From NCBI RefSeq assembly GCF_900176355.1, contig NZ_FWXI01000007.1, positions 62,001 through 126,000 on the forward strand: a DNA stretch of 64,000 nucleotides. Reading direction: 5' to 3'. A program made the position numbers and the translations under genes. The notes below the pieces were generated by a model, which had not been told where the DNA came from, made no database searches, and saw only the letters and a program-made list of their open reading frames with translations. Positions 62,757-64,000 of the stretch are shown here, piece after piece (position 1 is the first letter of the stretch; each line of letters starts with the position of its first letter). This DNA comes from Sporomusa malonica (GTDB lineage: Bacteria > Bacillota > Negativicutes > Sporomusales > Sporomusaceae).

Positions 62757-62798
62757 TTAAATCAAAAATCTCTGCAACAGAGAAAGCAGATCCTTCAT
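62757..62798 (-). CDS. Possible 13-residue leader peptide before amtB
   Basis: A minus-strand frame of 13 codons (MKDLLSLLQRFLI) begins 4 bases after ATCAGGAGGTGAT, one of the best ribosome sites in the window (complementary to the 16S 3' end), and stops 65 bases before amtB. It is leucine-rich (5 of 13) with one glutamine codon. A strong ribosome site on a short frame ahead of a nitrogen gene suggests translation-dependent control, but a coincidence is possible. Confidence 0.45.
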   Translation of the reverse strand: MKDLLSLLQRFLI

Positions 62799-62837
62799 CA
62801 ACAATCACCTCCTGATAATTGATAGCTGAAAATGAAA

Positions 62838-62866
62838 TGTCCTGGAGGGGAATCCTCCAGGACATC
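62838..62866 (-). promoter_or_regulatory. Leader hairpin 2 upstream of amtB
   Basis: A perfect 12-bp stem (62838-62849 with 62855-62866) with a five-base loop, upstream of the leader peptide ribosome site on the minus strand. It has no full T tail. Confidence 0.6.
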
Positions 62867-62879
62867 ATTGTCCTTGATA

Positions 62880-62931
62880 GAAAGAAAAAAACGCTTATAT
62901 AGGTTCGTAATAACTAGAACCTATATAAGCG
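62880..62931 (-). terminator. Leader terminator (attenuator-like) upstream of amtB
   Basis: A perfect 15-bp inverted repeat (62893-62907 with 62917-62931). On the minus strand it is followed by seven T residues, the mark of a rho-independent terminator. No minus-strand gene lies upstream of it in the window, so it may be part of the amtB leader. Confidence 0.7.
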
Positions 62932-63189
62932 CCGTTGCTTACCGTAGTTGACAAAACATCTATTAAGTTTTTCCCGTTATTTTAAACTAATAGCTAAGGT
63001 AGTATAGTTTTGGCTGGCAATCAACATTTCTATAATAACGGTAATTATTTGCCTGTTGTGGCTATGGAGTGAATTATAACACCTTTGGATGCTAAATGCA
63101 ATAGTTCTTTTTACAGAATTATGGCAAGAATTATAACAGCACTAATTTGCTTGAATTTATAATTTTTAGCATAGTGATTTGGTAAATTG

Positions 63190-63218
63190 TTGACATTATT
63201 TGCATGGCTTGTTATTAT
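63190..63218 (+). promoter_or_regulatory. Promoter candidate for the corrinoid protein gene
   Basis: TTGACA at 63190-63195 and TATTAT at 63213-63218 have a 17-base spacer, about 160 bases before the gene, which leaves a long leader. Confidence 0.55.
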
Positions 63219-63283
63219 AGATTTAATAGAATTTCAGATTTTTCGATGATTTAATTATATATGCATATAGTGTTTAGGAACAA

Positions 63284-63326
63284 AGACGTTCTAGCGGGTA
63301 CAACGCAGAACGTCTATTTTATTTTG
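63284..63326 (+). terminator. Leader hairpin with T-rich tail before the corrinoid gene
   Basis: A perfect 9-bp stem (63284-63292 with 63307-63315) followed by ATTTTATTTT. It lies between the promoter candidate and the gene, so it may be an attenuator. Confidence 0.55.
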
Positions 63327-63379
63327 CCTATATTTGGTTACCCTGTTCCGGAGGAACTAATGATTGGGGGCTTTGTTCG

Positions 63380-64000
63380 ATGCGACCGGATAAGATTTTG
63401 AAAAGGTTAAAAAAATCGGTTGAGGAAATGGAAGTATCCCTGGCAGAAAGGGCAGCTAAAGCTGCGATTGCAGCAGGGACTGATCCTGTTATTGCCATTA
63501 ATGAAGGACTGGCAAAAGGGATGAAGACAGTCAGCGATTTGTTTGATGAGGGAGAAGCGTTTATCCCGCACCTGCTAGTTGCAGCAGAGGCTTTTGAGAC
63601 AGGGGCAGCTATACTGACAGATTCGATGTCGCAAGAGGGAAAGGCTCGGACTTTGCAAGGTAAGGTATTGATTTTTACTGTACAGGGTGATATTCATGAT
63701 ATTGGTAAAAACATTGTAAAGACAATGCTGCTTGCCAATGGATTCCAAGTAATAGATCTTGGTAGAGATGTAACTACTGCTGAAGCCGTCGAAAAAGCCA
63801 AAGAATATGCTGTTGATATTATAGTGGCTGCAGCGCTGATGCGAACGACTATGCCTGCACAGCGTGAAATTCTTCAAGCCTTAGAGGAAGAGGGGATACG
63901 CGGTCAATTTAAATGCATGTTTGGGGGTTCGCCGGTATCGGCTGAGTGGGTGAAAAAAATCGGTGGGGATGCTTATGCTGAATCGGCTTCTGAAGCTGTT
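63380..64000 (+). CDS. Corrinoid protein of a methyltransferase system, 5' part
   Basis: The first 207 residues of a MtbC/MtaC-type corrinoid protein. A helical cap domain (about 1-90, with LAKGMKTVSDLFDEGEAFIPHLLVAAEA-type pattern) precedes a B12-binding Rossmann domain with the cobalt-ligating His106 in QGDIHDIGKNIV. GGSPVSAEWVKKIGGDAYAE follows near the edge. It carries a methyl group between a substrate methyltransferase (MttB/MtaB type) and the acceptor. The gene runs off the right edge. GGGGG lies 9 bases before the ATG. A second short frame (ATG at 63360, MIGGFVRCDRIRF) with a GGAGG site overlaps the start. Confidence 0.9.
   Translation, partial: MRPDKILKRLKKSVEEMEVSLAERAAKAAIAAGTDPVIAINEGLAKGMKTVSDLFDEGEAFIPHLLVAAEAFETGAAILTDSMSQEGKARTLQGKVLIFTVQGDIHDIGKNIVKTMLLANGFQVIDLGRDVTTAEAVEKAKEYAVDIIVAAALMRTTMPAQREILQALEEEGIRGQFKCMFGGSPVSAEWVKKIGGDAYAESASEAV

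Larger units (their letters stand above)
62940..63360. other. AT-rich intergenic region between divergent amtB and corrinoid gene
   Basis: About 420 bases without a gene. It holds a plus-strand promoter candidate (TTGACA 63190-63195, TATTAT 63113-63118 equivalent position 63213-63218, 17-base spacer) and a hairpin at 63284-63315. The rest shows no clear feature. Confidence 0.6.

Noticed and set aside
62692..62868. Longer N terminus for AmtB starting at 62868
   Set aside because: It would translate through the leader hairpin; the ATG at 62691 has a good ribosome site and a normal signal sequence follows it.
62838..62931. ANTAR-target RNA in the amtB leader
   Set aside because: The two hairpins have loops of 5 and 9-10 bases, not the paired hexaloops that ANTAR proteins recognise.
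1..64000. rRNA, tRNA or CRISPR arrays
   Set aside because: No regularly spaced repeats, cloverleaf-like segments or rRNA motifs were recognised. A tRNA scan could not be run.

Overview
The window reads as the chromosome of an anaerobic, spore-forming Negativicutes bacterium (Sporomusa, Pelosinus or Acetonema-like). This is inferred from gene content: an SspH-type small acid-soluble spore protein, a SigH-like sigma factor, a lysine/ornithine decarboxylase of the Selenomonas type, a microcompartment locus with a PocR-type sensor, a corrinoid methyltransferase protein, and low-to-moderate GC with strong AGGAGG ribosome sites. No rRNA, tRNA or CRISPR array was recognised.

Layout. 1-2.8 kb: end of a microcompartment operon (pduL 3' end, BMC shell protein), then a PocR-domain histidine kinase and an AraC-type response regulator that probably control it. 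2.8-5.1 kb, minus strand: a SigH-like sigma factor and an orphan NtrC-type regulator. 5.4-15.8 kb: a tricarboxylate locus with TctC-TctB-TctA transporter, an aconitase-superfamily hydratase, trans-aconitate methyltransferase (tam), a LysR regulator and citrate lyase citDEF. 15.7-20.4 kb: an eroded segment with an HxlR regulator, a PatB-like C-S lyase, a truncated 2Fe-2S ferredoxin and a TehA/SLAC1 transporter. It is flanked by a 47-bp duplication of the citF 3' end and a probable IS21 remnant. 20.4-22.7 kb: arginase-family protein, P1-family peptidase, YjdM.

22.8-30.2 kb, minus strand: a complete acetoacetate/short-chain fatty acid system, atoDAEB behind a near-consensus sigma-54 promoter, with its two-component regulators (AtoS/AtoC-like). 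30.5-32.9 kb: a Fur-box flavodoxin and penicillin-binding protein 2. 33.2-47.1 kb: cytochrome bd oxidase. An Rrf2-type Fe-S regulator precedes cydAB, but cydDC lies 7.5 kb further on. Between them is a compact six-gene cassette (36196-42419): HEAT/WD40 protein, Hsp70-like ATPase, DUF1257/Ycf35, Ycf46-type AAA+ ATPase, DUF2997, and a radical SAM activase-like protein. This is the best candidate for an undescribed system.

47.1-55.8 kb: DUF2225 protein, a large hybrid histidine kinase, two tandem OmpR-type regulators (the second with a degenerate receiver) and a PAS-GAF-PAS-GGDEF-HD-GYP cyclic-di-GMP enzyme. 55.9-60.7 kb: flavin reductase, LarA-like racemase, a Fur-box DUF3793 gene, the decarboxylase and a WrbA-like flavoprotein. 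60.9-62.9 kb, minus strand: amtB-glnK with an unusual leader. 63.4 kb to the end: 5' part of a corrinoid protein gene.

All domain assignments come from reading motifs by eye. No searches were run.
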